From the NCBI RefSeq assembly GCF_023156195.1, contig NZ_JAKUKA010000001.1, forward strand, positions 992,001 through 1,056,000: 64,000 nt of DNA. The letters are read 5' to 3'. The position numbers and the translations under genes are program-made. Of this stretch, positions 1 to 10,482 are shown piece by piece; within the stretch, counting starts at the first letter, position 1, and each line of letters starts with the position of its first letter. The notes under the pieces were generated by a model, which saw only the letters and a list, made by a program, of their open reading frames with translations, was not told the DNA's origin and searched no databases. The stretch comes from Chitinophaga sedimenti. GTDB lineage: Bacteria > Bacteroidota > Bacteroidia > Chitinophagales > Chitinophagaceae.

Positions 1-1
1 C

Positions 2-1551
2 CTCGATCTGACCATGTTCCCGGTATACGATCCGGTGGATAAGGACCAGATCGTGGTGGCGCTTGTCAATGATATCACCGATAAGAAACGCCAGGAGATC
101 GAGAATGCGAAGTCGCAGGAATTCATGTTGCAAACCGGCGAAATCGGTAAGATAGGCGGGTGGGAGATCGATGTGCCGTCTTACAAAGTACGCTGGTCGC
201 CGCAAACCTACCGCATCCACGAACTGCCGCCCTATACGCAGATGTCCATGGAAAAAATGGGCACCTTTTACGGCGACGACGAGCGTATCCGTATGGAGAC
301 CGTAATCATGGAATGCTGCCATACCGGCAAGTCGTTCGATGAGCAACTGACACTCGTAACCGCACGCAACAACGCTATCAAAATAAGAATGATCGGCCGG
401 CCCGAGTTTAAAAACGGCCGCATCGTACGCATACACGGCGTGATACAGGATATTACCGAACAATTCCAGATCCGCGATCAGCTGTCGAGAAATACAGAGC
501 TGATGAGCCTTTTCTTCGATACCATCGATATGGGTTACGCGGTGTTGGGGCAAGATGGTAAAGTGAGCTTCCTCAATAAAAAGGCGGAAGAGATCATTGA
601 CCATAATTCGGTAGTGGGGAATAATATCTTCGAAGTGTTCCCGTGGCTGGTGGGCAGCACGTTCCACGCAAAGGTGATGGAGTGTATTGAACACAGGCGA
701 CCGGTATCGTTCTTTAATTATCTGCCGAAAACCAATAAGTGGTACGAGTTTTTGCTGGCTTCCATGCAGGATGGCAGCATCTCTATTTTTACCAGGAATA
801 TTACGTCCAGCCGCCAGATGCAGAAAGAGCTGCGTAAGGCGAATGAGCAATTGCTAAGTCTGAATAAATACCTGGTAAATCAGAACAAACAGCTGGAAGA
901 CTTTGCCCACATTACGTCGCACAACCTTCGGGCGCCTATCGCCAACCTGAAGGCGCTGATGCAGATTTATAATAATACCGAGAGCGAGAGCGAACGTGAA
1001 CTGTATATCAATATGCAGCACGATGTGATCCTGAACATCGATGAAACATTGAACGACCTGATCGAAGTAGTGCAGATCCGCAAAGACCTCAACCTGGAGC
1101 GGGAACGATTGTCGTTCCAGGAAAGGCTGCAGCGCATCAAAGAAATTCTTACGGTGGACATTGAAACCAGCGGGATAAAGCTGACTGCCGACTTCGAGGA
1201 TTCGCCGGAAATAGAATATCCTAAAATTTATCTCGACAGTATTTTGCAGAACCTGCTCACGAACGCGATTAAATATCGTGCGTCGGACAGGCCGCCCACG
1301 GTGCACTTCAGGAGCTGGAAGGTAGAGGGGGCGTGATGTTGACGGCGGAAGACAATGGTGTGGGCATTGATCTGGACCGTTATGGCAACAAATTATTCGG
1401 GTTCAGGAAAACATTCCATAAGAACAAAGATGCGAAGGGCATCGGGCTATTTATCACCAAAAGCCAGATAGAAGCTATGGGCGGCAATATACTGGCAGAG
1501 AGCAAACCTGGGAAAGGAACGAAATTTATTATTACTTTTAGGCCCGAATAA
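2..1551 (+). CDS. PAS-domain sensor histidine kinase (5' end outside window, one frameshift)
   Basis: Cytoplasmic-type sensor kinase whose start lies before the window; the frame is open from base 2. At least two PAS/PAC-like segments come first (a PAC ending in GVIQDITEQ, then a PAS starting near LFFDTIDMGYAVLG). The H-box follows (HITSHNLRAPI, phospho-acceptor His), then the N-box LLTNAIKYR and the G1 box DNGVGIDL with GIGLFITK. The frame breaks near 1326-1331 in a G-run; one extra G rejoins the N-box part to the G1 part, so this is a probable sequence error. A single-domain receiver begins 7 bases after the stop and is the likely phosphorylation partner. The signal sensed is unknown. Confidence 0.85.
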
Positions 1552-1557
1552 GAAGAT

Positions 1558-1950
1558 ATGAAGCCGTTAAATACAATTTTTATTGTAGACGATGACCCTA
1601 TACATCAGCAGATCACCGAGATTATGCTGGATCGTTTAAATATTACCAATGCAGTGAGCAAATACAGCGACGCGCAGGAAGTGCTCGACTATCTTAGCGC
1701 TTTCGGTAGTGATGCTGCAAAACTCCCGGACATTATATTACTGGACTTAAACATGCCCGTCATGGACGGCTGGGAATTCCTGGACCGCTTCCAGCAATTT
1801 CGCCATGGCCTTACCAAACCGATACGCGTGTATGTACTGACTTCTTCGATTGATGAAAAGGACCAGGAGCGGGTATCTTCCTACGGTTTCGTGAACGGGT
1901 ACCTGACGAAGCCTTTGACGAACGATGTGATTATGCAGCTGGCCGACTAA
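1558..1950 (+). CDS. CheY-like single-domain response regulator
   Basis: Receiver domain of 130 residues and nothing else. The acidic pocket is in FIVDDDP, the phospho-acceptor Asp in IILLDLNMPVMDG, the conserved Thr/Ser in VLTSS and the Lys in YLTKPL. There is no DNA-binding output domain, so it probably acts by protein contact or as a phosphate relay. It begins 7 bases downstream of the PAS histidine kinase on the same strand and very likely forms an operon and a signalling pair with it. Confidence 0.9.
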   Translation: MKPLNTIFIVDDDPIHQQITEIMLDRLNITNAVSKYSDAQEVLDYLSAFGSDAAKLPDIILLDLNMPVMDGWEFLDRFQQFRHGLTKPIRVYVLTSSIDEKDQERVSSYGFVNGYLTKPLTNDVIMQLAD

Positions 1951-1962
1951 GTGTGGGAGTGC

Positions 1963-2633
1963 TTACTCCCGCCACGGATATTTCAATTGACCGATCATCT
2001 TTTTCGGATCGGGCGCGCTGAATACGGTGTTCCCAGCCACCAGCACATCGGTGCCTGCCGCTACGATCTCCTGGCATTCGCCAGCGTTACACCGCCATCA
2101 ATCTCGATTAACGCTTCGGAACCGGCGTCGTCTATCATCTTACGCAGCTTGCGGATTTTTGAAAGCGTTTGCGGAATGAACTTTTGTCCGCCAAAACCAG
2201 GGTTTACACTCATGATCAGCACCAGGTCCAGGTCGTTGATTATGTTTTCCAGTACATTGATCGGTGTATGGGGATTCAATGCCACACCGGCTTTCATGCC
2301 CAGGTCTTTGATTTGCTGGATGTTGCGGTGCAGGTGGGGGCAGGCTTCTGCGTGTACGGTAAGACTATTCGCACCCGCGTCACGGAATGCTTCCGCGTAT
2401 TTCTCCGGCTCCAGTATCATCAGGTGCACATCGCACACTTTATCCCTTACAATTTTCGTGACCTGCGAAATAACCGGCAGGCCGAAGCTGATATTGGGCA
2501 CAAAGCGGCCATCCATCACATCGAGGTGCAGCCAGCCGGCTTCGCTTTCATTGATCATTGCTATTTCCCTGTCCAGTTGCAGGAAGTTGGCCGCGAGTAA
2601 CGACGGCGCAACAATTACATTCCGATTTTCCAT
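1963..2633 (-). CDS. rpe: Ribulose-phosphate 3-epimerase (one frameshift)
   Basis: Interconverts ribulose 5-phosphate and xylulose 5-phosphate in the pentose phosphate pathway. Family signatures are visible: APSLLAANF at the N terminus, HLDVMDGRFVPN (metal and catalytic residues), VNPGFGGQ and EIDGGV. The frame breaks near 2070-2074; restoring one base at a CCTGG site extends it through GNTVFSAPDP to a stop at 1963. This gives 223 residues, the usual length for the family. It runs opposite to the upstream two-component genes and lies 19 bases from the stop of the TPR lipoprotein gene, with which it may be co-transcribed. Confidence 0.93.
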
Positions 2634-2652
2634 ATCGCTACAAACCTAAGGT

Positions 2653-3669
2653 TTATTTCTTTTCCGACACGCGATTAAGTGCTTCAGTCGCCTCCGGGTA
2701 GTTTTTCCGGAAGCCCGGGGCTTTCTGGTAATCCGCCTTTGCAGCCACTTTATCGCCCAGGTTTTCTGTGGCCAGTCCCCGGAAATAGTAGCCCCTGGCA
2801 CTGTTCGGACGGTTACGTACCGTCAGGTTGGCGTAGTGGCGCGCCTCTTTCCATTTACCCGACTGCGCAAAAATATGGGCGATCGAGAGGTAGGCATCTT
2901 CATATGCAGGATCGGCCAGAATAGCTTCCTGGTAAGCCTTGATGGCCTCCTGCGGATTACCGGCCGCTTCAAAGTATTGTCCGGCCTCGTAATGCGGCTC
3001 TGCCATCACAGGATCTATTTTATTGGCCAGCGCATAGTATTGCAGCGCCTCCTGTGAACCACGGCTTTTCAGCAGGGAAGCCAGTTCCATGACCGCATCG
3101 TAGTCGCTTTCCTCGCCGGCAGCTTTTACAGCAAACTTCAGTTGCATAATCGCGTTGCTGGTATCTCCCTTATCTTCCGCAATGCGGGCTTTCAGGTAAA
3201 ACCCTTTATCCTGCTCAGCGGAGCGGATCAACAGGCCCGCCATGCTGTCCGCAGCAATGGTTTGCTTATCCTCGATTAGGGCAATGCCCAGCTTATACTG
3301 GATGTACGGATGCGTAGGTGCTGTAACCAGCGCCTGTCGGAAGGCGTTTACCGCCAGTGAATATTTTTCGGTTACCAGTGCGGCTTCGCCGGTTGTGGCC
3401 CAATAATCAGTATAAGAAGGATTTAATTTCGCGGCAGCCTCAAAATCCTGTAAGGCCAGTTCGGGCGCATCATTAAACAGCGCCAGGCCGCGCCGGTAGT
3501 ACAAATCATGTTGTTTCGGAAACTGCTGGATCGAATCGGTTAAAGGCTTTACCAGCGGCGAATACAGCACCGAGTCCGGACGAGCCGCCACCGGTTTGCT
3601 ATCGTTGTTGCAGGCAGTCAGCGCCAGTACGCCAGCTGTGAATAGGGAAATGTACTTCGGGTACTTCAT
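2653..3669 (-). CDS. TPR-repeat lipoprotein
   Basis: Secreted lipoprotein of 338 residues. The start at 3669 gives a short signal peptide ending in a lipobox (LTAC, Cys at about residue 20); a longer frame upstream adds an implausible basic stretch. The rest is made of tetratricopeptide repeats, for example YYRRGLALFND, KLGIALIEDKQ, AGNPQEAIKAYQEAI and YYFRGLATENLGD, with alternating helical pairs up to the C terminus. TPR lipoproteins of this kind are usually scaffolds for envelope protein complexes; the partner here is unknown. The gene follows the thr operon on the same strand but is separated from it by a 373-base gap that holds a hairpin repeat element. Confidence 0.85.
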   Translation of the reverse strand: MKYPKYISLFTAGVLALTACNNDSKPVAARPDSVLYSPLVKPLTDSIQQFPKQHDLYYRRGLALFNDAPELALQDFEAAAKLNPSYTDYWATTGEAALVTEKYSLAVNAFRQALVTAPTHPYIQYKLGIALIEDKQTIAADSMAGLLIRSAEQDKGFYLKARIAEDKGDTSNAIMQLKFAVKAAGEESDYDAVMELASLLKSRGSQEALQYYALANKIDPVMAEPHYEAGQYFEAAGNPQEAIKAYQEAILADPAYEDAYLSIAHIFAQSGKWKEARHYANLTVRNRPNSARGYYFRGLATENLGDKVAAKADYQKAPGFRKNYPEATEALNRVSEKK

Positions 3670-3928
3670 AAGGTCAAACCTACAAATTTTTATAAATAGG
3701 AAGGGTGCATCTATAACGATGTACCCCATCAACATAGTATATTTTTTTTTATCTGCTTTTTTCTCTCTTCTCGGCCGCCATTGTGTCACTCACTTCAGCG
3801 GCTGTATCGCTATTAAACCAAAAGTAGCGCAACCCATTCATCTGAAAATGCAGGTGGTGGTGAATGCAGTCGAAAAATGTGGTGAAAGCGCTCCAAAGTG
3901 GGGCTGAAATCGGGGTAAGTCCTATAAT

Positions 3929-4034
3929 CCTTCGATGATCCCTCGGTGATCCTTCGGTCATCCTTCGGTTAAAGCAGGTCAAAACCAAGCCTGCACCGAA
4001 CAACACCGAAGGATGACCGAAGGATTGCCGATGG
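3929..4034. repeat. Hairpin element of 11-bp units (copy 1)
   Basis: The left arm holds four successive 11-base units at 3929-3939, 3940-3950, 3951-3961 and 3962-3972 (type CCTTCGGTCAT). The right arm holds the inverted units at about 4003-4012, 4013-4023 and 4024-4034 (type ATGACCGAAGG). Between them is a short inner stem, GCAGG at 3974-3978 with CCTGC at 3990-3994. The whole could fold into a long imperfect hairpin. It starts 8 bases past the thrC stop, so it could end or process thr operon transcripts. The rest of the 3670-4042 gap shows nothing else recognisable. Confidence 0.75.
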
Positions 4035-4042
4035 AACACCCG

Positions 4043-5350
4043 CTATTTAACCGGCACTGACATCAGCCAGCTTTTCATGGCTTCATAGTCGTTCGGCAGC
4101 AACACCGATTGTTTTTCCTTGTCGTACAAGGCTTTTACTTTTTCGGGAACCGTAATTTCCTTGCGCAAGGCCTCCGGCATGGTATCATCAAACTTTACCG
4201 GGTGGGCGGTTTCGAGAAATACACCCACGTTGTTCGGGGACTTTTTCAAATATTCCTTCAATCCTAAATAACCCACGGCGCCATGTGGTTCCATCAGGTA
4301 ACCATGCTCTTTAAACACAGATTCAATGGCGGCTACGGTCTGCGCATCCGTAAAGCTGTACGAGGATAATTGTGCTTTTAATGAAGTTTCGCTTTTTGAG
4401 AACAGTTGCAGTATCCTTACAAAGTTGCTCGGGTCGGCAACGTCCATGGCATTCGACAGGGTAGGGATGGCCGGATGCGGCTCGTACTGACCGTTTTGCA
4501 TGAAGCGCGGCACAGTGTCGTTCACATTCGTGGCGGCTACGAAGTGGGCGATCGGTAAGCCCATCTGCGCAGCCAGCATGCCGGCGCAAATGTTACCAAA
4601 GTTGCCGCTCGGTACGGCGATAACGGCATCTTTCTTCCACTGCTTGATTTTCCGGTACGCCAGGAAGTAATAAAACATCTGCGGCAACCAGCGCGCCACG
4701 TTAATGGAATTGGCGGAGGTCAATAAGTATTGCTCCTGCAGTTCTTTATCTAAGAATGCGGTTTTCACCATCCGCTGGCAGTCATCAAAAGTACCCTGTA
4801 TTTCCAGCGCCGTGATGTTGCCACCGAGTGTGGTCAGTTGTTTTTCCTGTAGTGTGCTTACTTTCCCGCTGGGGTAGAGGATCACCACGTTCACGCTGGG
4901 TACATTATAGAACCCGTTGGCTACCGCACCGCCGGTGTCGCCTGAAGTTGCTACCAGCACGGTTACCGGGCGGGGATCGTGTTTGCGGAAATAGCCCAGG
5001 CAGCCCGCCATAAAGCGGGCGCCCACGTCCTTAAACGCCAGTGTAGGACCATGAAATAACTCCAGCGCATATACGTCTTTCTCAACTTCCCGCAGGGGAA
5101 AAGGAAAAGAAAGTGTTTCCGCCACGATCTGCTTCAAATAATGGTCAGGAATTTCTTCACCGATAAAAGGCTGGATCACGTGATGCCCGATGTATAAAGG
5201 ATCATACTCCTCCAGTCTTTCAATAAAATCTTTCTCCAGCCGCGGCAGCTGTACAGGAAAATAAAGTCCCCTGTCCGGCGCCAGGCCCTGTATCACGGCG
5301 TCCCGGAAAGAAACGCGGTGCTGCGGGTTTTGTAAGCTGTAATATTGCAT
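4043..5350 (-). CDS. thrC: Threonine synthase
   Basis: PLP enzyme that converts O-phosphohomoserine to threonine, the last step of threonine synthesis. The start at 5350 (MQYYSLQNP) fits the family better than the in-frame Met seven codons upstream, which lies inside thrB. The N-terminal domain is followed by the PLP-lysine region LAFKDVGARF and the phosphate-binding VATSGDTGGAVANG; SGNFGNICAG also matches the family. The length of about 435 residues is typical of the long form. It follows thrB with a gap of about 10 bases and is the third gene of the thrA-thrB-thrC operon. A hairpin repeat lies just after its stop. Confidence 0.96.
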   Translation of the reverse strand: MQYYSLQNPQHRVSFRDAVIQGLAPDRGLYFPVQLPRLEKDFIERLEEYDPLYIGHHVIQPFIGEEIPDHYLKQIVAETLSFPFPLREVEKDVYALELFHGPTLAFKDVGARFMAGCLGYFRKHDPRPVTVLVATSGDTGGAVANGFYNVPSVNVVILYPSGKVSTLQEKQLTTLGGNITALEIQGTFDDCQRMVKTAFLDKELQEQYLLTSANSINVARWLPQMFYYFLAYRKIKQWKKDAVIAVPSGNFGNICAGMLAAQMGLPIAHFVAATNVNDTVPRFMQNGQYEPHPAIPTLSNAMDVADPSNFVRILQLFSKSETSLKAQLSSYSFTDAQTVAAIESVFKEHGYLMEPHGAVGYLGLKEYLKKSPNNVGVFLETAHPVKFDDTMPEALRKEITVPEKVKALYDKEKQSVLLPNDYEAMKSWLMSVPVK

Positions 5351-5360
5351 GTTCAGTTTT

Positions 5361-6299
5361 TTAAAGTTCAATTTGTCGTACCCCTTGTGTATTTATTCTC
5401 GATACATACACTTTGAAATCCACACCCATCGGGGTGTATACGTCATTCATCACCTGTGCCACCTTACGTGCGGTTTCTTCGCCACGGCTCATCATAAATA
5501 CAGACGGTCCCGAGCCGGAAATGCCACCGCCCAGTGCCCCGGCTTCTTTACATTTCAGTTTCAATTCGTAAAACGCGGGTATCAATATAGCCCTCACCGG
5601 TTCAACGATCACGTCTTCCAAAGCGCGGCTGATCAACCCGTAATCATTTGTATATAACGCAGCCACGAGCGCGCCCACATTGCCCCACTGGCGAATGGCA
5701 TCTTTCAGTTGCACCTGCTGTTTCAGGATCTCGCGCGCGTCCGAAGTCTTTACTTCAATCTGCGGATGGATCACCGTTACCCACAGGTCTTCCGGCGTGT
5801 GCAGGCGAATGAGGTCCAGCGGCTGGTAACTCCTTACCAGCGTAAAACCGCCCATGATGGCCGGCGCCACATTGTCTGCATGCGCGGTCCCGCTGGCCAG
5901 GCGTTCGCCTTCCATCGCAAAGCGAACGAGCTTTTCCGGGGTAAAAGGTTTGTCCAGCAGCAGGTTGGCCGCTACCACCACGCCGGCCGAACTGGCGGCG
6001 CTGGAACCGATGCCGCTACCCGGCTGAATATTCTTTTTTATCTGCACGTCCAGTCCTAGGTCCGGCTGCCCCAGCTCCTGCAAAAATGCCTGTAACGCCA
6101 CGCCTGCAACATTCTGCGCCGGGTCTTTCGACAAATGAGGTGCGCCTTCGATGTTCGAAATTGAAATACCGGGTGTGTCTTTCCTGCTCACGATCATCTC
6201 ATCTCCGGGTGCGTCCAGTGCCAGCCCGATTACGTCGAACCCGCAGGCCACGTTGGCGACGGTACCGGGAGCAAATACTTTTATACTATCCTGTTTCAT
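5361..6299 (-). CDS. thrB: Homoserine kinase
   Basis: GHMP-family kinase that phosphorylates homoserine with ATP, the committed step to threonine. The N-terminal beta strand APGTVANVACGFDVIG and the ATP-binding GHMP motif PGSGIGSSAASSAG are intact, as is the C-terminal GGGISGSGPSVF loop. At 312 residues it is full length, with no frame break. It lies between thrA (14 bases upstream) and thrC (about 10 bases downstream) on the same strand, so the three are co-transcribed and probably share control by the thr leader upstream of thrA. Confidence 0.96.
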   Translation of the reverse strand: MKQDSIKVFAPGTVANVACGFDVIGLALDAPGDEMIVSRKDTPGISISNIEGAPHLSKDPAQNVAGVALQAFLQELGQPDLGLDVQIKKNIQPGSGIGSSAASSAGVVVAANLLLDKPFTPEKLVRFAMEGERLASGTAHADNVAPAIMGGFTLVRSYQPLDLIRLHTPEDLWVTVIHPQIEVKTSDAREILKQQVQLKDAIRQWGNVGALVAALYTNDYGLISRALEDVIVEPVRAILIPAFYELKLKCKEAGALGGGISGSGPSVFMMSRGEETARKVAQVMNDVYTPMGVDFKVYVSRINTQGVRQIEL

Positions 6300-6313
6300 C
6301 GTTTATGCTTTGC

Positions 6314-8756
6314 TTAGTTCCTTACTGTTCTCATGATGTCCGCAAAAATGCCGGAAGCTGTTACGTCCGCGCCGGCGCCTGCCCCGCGTACGATCAACGG
6401 TTGTTCGGCATAACGGTTCGTGGTATACAACACTATATTATCTTTCCCTTCCAGTTTGTAAAACGGATGATCGGGCGCTACGGATTGTAGTCCTACCGAG
6501 GCTTTGCCGTTGCTGTAGCGGGCTACGAACTTCAGGCGTTTACCTTCATCGTCGGCCGCCTGTCGCAGCTGCTGGAAATGTGCGGCGTGTACATCCAGCT
6601 GGTCGTAGAATGCTGCTACATCGGGTGCATTCAGGCATTCCTCCGGTAAGAACGAGCGGTTTTCAATATCGTTCAGTTCCATCTCTGCGCCACTTTCCCG
6701 CGCCAGGATGAGTATTTTGCGCATTACATCTTTACCACTGAGGTCGATGCGCGGATCGGGTTCGGTGTAACCTTCGTCCTGTGCGGCTTTTACGACGGTG
6801 CGGAAGTCTGCGCCGTTCACGAAATGATTGAACACAAAGTTCAGGCTGCCGCTGAGTACCGCTTCGATGGTTCTTACTTTGTCGCCGCTGCGTACCAGGT
6901 CGTTCAGGGTGTTGATCACCGGTAAACCTGCGCCCACATTGGTTTCAAAAAGGAAAGAAGCATTGTATTTCCTGGCCAGGTCTTTTAACTTTTTATAAGA
7001 AGCGAAATCGGCCGAGCAGGCAATTTTATTACAGGTCACCACCGATACGCCATGTTGTAAAAAGGTGTCGTAAATCGCCGCGACGTCTTCGCTGGCGGTG
7101 TTGTCAACGAAAACACTGTTGCGCAGGTTCATCGATTTCAGTCTTGCTGCAAATTGCTGCAGGTCCATGCTATCGCCCTGCGCCAGCTTTTCTTTCCAGG
7201 CATTATGCGGAATACCGTCTTCGCAGAAAAGCATGGTTTTACTATTGGCGATCGCGATAACGCGCACCTGCACCCCCAGTTCATGCAATAAAAAATGCTG
7301 CTGCTGGTGCAGTTGTTCCAGGAGTTTACTGCCTACGTTGCCTACGCCGGCCACAAATATGTTCAGCTGTTTGGTCTCGTTTTCGAAGAAGGCTTCGTGT
7401 ACGACGTTCAGCGCCTTTTTTACGTCTGCTTTATTGATCACGGCCGATATATTTTTTCGGTTGATCCCTGTGCGATGGCCCTTACGTTGATGGCATTGCG
7501 GCCTAATGCGCCGAACAATTTACCACTCAGGCCATGGTAATTCTTCATATTATCGCCCACAGCCGCCACGATGCACAGGTCTTTTTCCACCAGCAGCGGT
7601 GCTATCTTCTTATCAAAAATCTCCTGCGAAAACTCACTGTCTACGGCAGCTTTGGCTTTCAGCATATCGGTTTCGTGTATGCCCACGGTGATGGAGTGCT
7701 CCGACGAGCTTTGCGTAATCAATATTACGTTGATCCGCTCTTTCAGCAGGGCGTCGAACAGGCGTTTGGAAAACCCGGGGATGCCCACCATGCCACTGCC
7801 TTCGAGGGTAAGCAGCGCGATGTGTTGTATGCCTGAAATGCCGGTTACCGGCACGCGGTTTTCCGCTTTGTCCTGAATGAGGGTGCCGTAATCATGCGGG
7901 GCAAAAGTGTTTTTGATCCAGATGGGAATGCGGCGGCTCATCACCGGCTGAATAGTAGGCGGGTAAATAACCTTTGCGCCGAAGTGCGACAGTTCCATCG
8001 CTTCTGCATAAGAAATATGCGGGATGGTGATCGCCTGCGGCACCATGCGCGGATCGGCGGTCATCATGCCGCTTACGTCGGTCCATATTTCGAGCAGGTT
8101 GGCGTCCATGGCCGCTGCAATGATTGCAGCAGTGTAATCAGAACCGCCGCGGCCGAGGGTAGTGGTATCTCTCTCGCTGTTGGCGGCAATAAAGCCGGGT
8201 ACTACAATATAATCAGCCGGCGGATGCTGGAAGAAGCGGGTGATCTGGTGCTCGGTCATTTCCTGGTCTACCTGCGCGTTGCCGAAGTGGTCGTCGGTCA
8301 TGATCAGCTCGCGGCTGTCTTTCCAGGCGGCATTCAGGCCGTGTATTTTCAGCTTTTCGGCCACGAGGTAGGAGGAGAGGAGTTCCCCAAAGCTCATGAT
8401 CTGGTCCAGGCAGCGTTTAGATAACTCACCTACCTGGTAGATACCGTCGCACAGCAGTTCCAGTTCGTTTAAACGCTTCTTTACAAGACTTAGCAGCGCG
8501 CTTTGCGCGCCAATCGGAAACAGTTCGCGGATGGTGTCCGGTGGCGGGTTTCAATTTCCTGTAACAGTGTTTTATAGCCTTCGTGACTTTTGCCTGACAA
8601 TTCACCTGCTTTAATGAGCTTGTCGGTGGTGCCGCTCATGGCAGAAACAACAATTACGAGGAGTCCTTTGCGGGGGTATTGACTAACAATCTGGCATACC
8701 TGCTCTATTGCCTGGGCGCTTCCAACGGAAGTGCCTCCGAATTTTAAAACTTGCAT
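6314..8756 (-). CDS. thrA: Bifunctional aspartokinase / homoserine dehydrogenase (two frameshifts)
   Basis: Fused enzyme catalysing aspartate phosphorylation and, after semialdehyde formation, NAD(P)H reduction to homoserine. The N-terminal kinase begins at 8756 with VLKFGGTSVGSA and carries TTLGRGGSDYTAA; ACT regulatory domains follow. The dehydrogenase has the Rossmann motif VAGVGNVGSKLL and the substrate region GYTEPDPRIDLSG. Two breaks interrupt it: near 8539 (repairs to a CCTGG site on the + strand) and near 7455 (one A missing from a run of seven). Repair gives about 814 residues, the normal ThrA length. First gene of the thr operon, likely feedback-inhibited by threonine and preceded by a Thr/Ile-rich leader. 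Confidence 0.95.
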
Positions 8757-8776
8757 TGAGAAATTAATTTATACGT

Positions 8777-8863
8777 AGAGAAAACGCAGCATTCTTAGCT
8801 TGCTTGCTACCAGTAAGGCCTGGTCGTGGGACGATATGATATAATTAACCCCGCGATGGGGTT
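8777..8863 (-). promoter_or_regulatory. Candidate thr operon attenuator
   Basis: Between the leader peptide and thrA three short hairpins can be drawn on the minus strand: AACCCC/GGGGTT at 8847-8863, overlapping the leader's last codons; ACCAG/CTGGT at 8809-8824; and GTAGCA/TGCTGC at 8786-8810, followed by a T-rich stretch, GTTTTCTC. The last two share their junction bases, so they could be alternatives. This arrangement, together with the Thr/Ile codons upstream, fits transcription attenuation by ribosome stalling. The T-tract is weak and the fold has not been computed. Confidence 0.45.
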
Positions 8864-8943
8864 GTAATGGTCGTCATAATAGTGGCGCTCGCCCCGGAGA
8901 TGGAGCGTGTTATAATGATAATATGTGAGGATTTAAAACGCAC
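8845..8943 (-). CDS. thrL: Candidate thr operon leader peptide
   Basis: A 32-codon frame with a GTG start at 8943, or a 10-codon version from ATG at 8877, ending 88 bases before thrA. The longer peptide holds runs HIIIIT and TIMTTITTP; 13 of 32 codons are Thr or Ile. Those two amino acids derive from the pathway of the downstream operon, as in the E. coli thr leader. Candidate hairpins follow directly. No Shine-Dalgarno is obvious, which is normal in this phylum. The start codon and translation are inferred. Confidence 0.55.
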   Translation of the reverse strand: MRFKSSHIIIITRSISGASATIMTTITTPSRG

Positions 8944-9294
8944 TATTTTTTTATGACTTAACGCTTACAAAGATTAAAAAACCAAATGAGAAAACCATGC
9001 ACCGCACTCAATTTTTGAAATAATTTAATAATGAGAAGATTGTTTGACGATTTTCGAACGTTGTTGCAGCAACCTTTTTCCTGAAAAAATTTTGCGCTGT
9101 TAAAAAATACCCTAATTTTAGCATGTGCATTTACAATCCACACATAAGTATCAACTCGGATACTACTGCCTGATGGCTACCCTGGCCATGGATTCTGTTG
9201 TTCTTTAAACAACAGTTGCACGATTCCCGTTCTATTTATTGTCTATAATCCTTCGCCGGTATGGCTGGGCATTATTCATTCAATCCATTCCTTT
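8944..9294. other. Intergenic region between the divergent thr operon and hmgA
   Basis: No gene is supported here. It must hold the promoters for the minus-strand thr operon and for plus-strand hmgA. On the minus strand AATCTTTG lies around 8965 and resembles a weak Bacteroidota -7 element. Nothing else stands out. Confidence 0.5.
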
Positions 9295-10450
9295 ATGCCA
9301 CATTACCATCAATTGGGGCAGATTCCGCATAAAAGGCATACACAGTTCCGTAAACCGGACGGTGGCCTGTATTCGGAACAGTTATTTTCCACGGAAGGTT
9401 TCTCCTCGAATTCCACGTTATTGTACCATTGCCATCCGCCGACTGCCATTGTAAAGGTGGATGAACCTTATTCCGTTGCCCCCTCGGTGGCGGAAGAAAA
9501 GATGCTGAAACACCGGAGTTTCGGGGCTTTAACATTGCCCCCGTAGCGGGTTTCCTGGAAAGCCGCAAACCGGTACTCGTGAACAACGATGTGCACATTG
9601 TGCTGGCTGCGCCGCAGCATAGCATGACCGATCACTTTTACAAGAATGCCGACGCGGACGAAATGTTGTTTGTACATGAAGGCAGCGGCGTACTGCGCAC
9701 GCAATATGGTGTGCTGGAATTCGGTTACGGCGACTACCTCGTTATTCCACGCGGAACGATTTATAAAATTGAGTTCTCCACAACCGGGAACCGGCTTTTT
9801 ATCGTAGAATCATTTAGCCCTATACGTTATCCTAAACGTTACCTGAGCCGTTACGGCCAGTTGCTTGAACATGCTCCGTACTGTGAGCGGGACATCCGCC
9901 AGCCAAAACATCTTGAAACAATAGATCAGCAGGGCGACTTCCTGATCATGATTAAAAAGAAAGGCGTGATGTATCCCATTCATTATGGCCACCATCCCTT
10001 CGATGTAATAGGATGGGACGGCTGCGAATACCCGTTTGCCTTTTCGATCCACGATTTTGAACCGATCACGGGCCGCGTGCATCAGCCGCCGCCCGTGCAT
10101 CAAACTTTTGAAGCACACAACTTCGTGGTATGTTCATTTTGTCCGCGTTTGTATGATTATCATCCCGAAGCCATTCCGGCTCCGTATAACCACAGCAACA
10201 TCGACAGCGATGAGGTACTGTATTATGTGGATGGCGATTTTATGAGCCGCAAACATGTAACGCGCGGGATGATCACCCTTCACCCGGCAGGTATTCCGCA
10301 TGGCCCCCATCCGGGCGCTGTGCAGAAAAGCATTGGGGCGAAGGAAACAAAAGAGCTCGCGGTGATGGTGGATACATTCCACCCCTGCAGATCACAAAAG
10401 AGGCTTTGGGCATCGAGGATACCGGCTATACCATGAGTTGGGCGGAATAA
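9295..10450 (+). CDS. hmgA: Homogentisate 1,2-dioxygenase (two frameshifts)
   Basis: Fe(II) dioxygenase that opens the ring of homogentisate to maleylacetoacetate in tyrosine and phenylalanine breakdown. The N terminus has HYHQLGQIPHKRH, the mid-region ADEMLFVHEGSG, and the cupin iron-ligand region runs through SNIDSDEVLYY to HPAGIPHGPHPG. The frame breaks near 9521 (one C missing) and near 10384 (one C missing from a C5 run). Repair gives 385 residues ending TGYTMSWAE at 10450, the normal length of bacterial forms. An aldo/keto reductase and hpd follow on the same strand, forming a tyrosine catabolic cluster. Confidence 0.94.
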
Positions 10451-10482
10451 TGCCTAACTTTCCGGCCTAAAAGTTAATCATT

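Noticed and set aside
8958..9143. A 61-codon minus-strand frame upstream of thrA
   Set aside because: Composition is A/T-driven, it lacks domain features and it covers the likely thr promoter region.
9144..9294. A riboswitch upstream of hmgA
   Set aside because: No conserved riboswitch core was recognised and the stretch is short.
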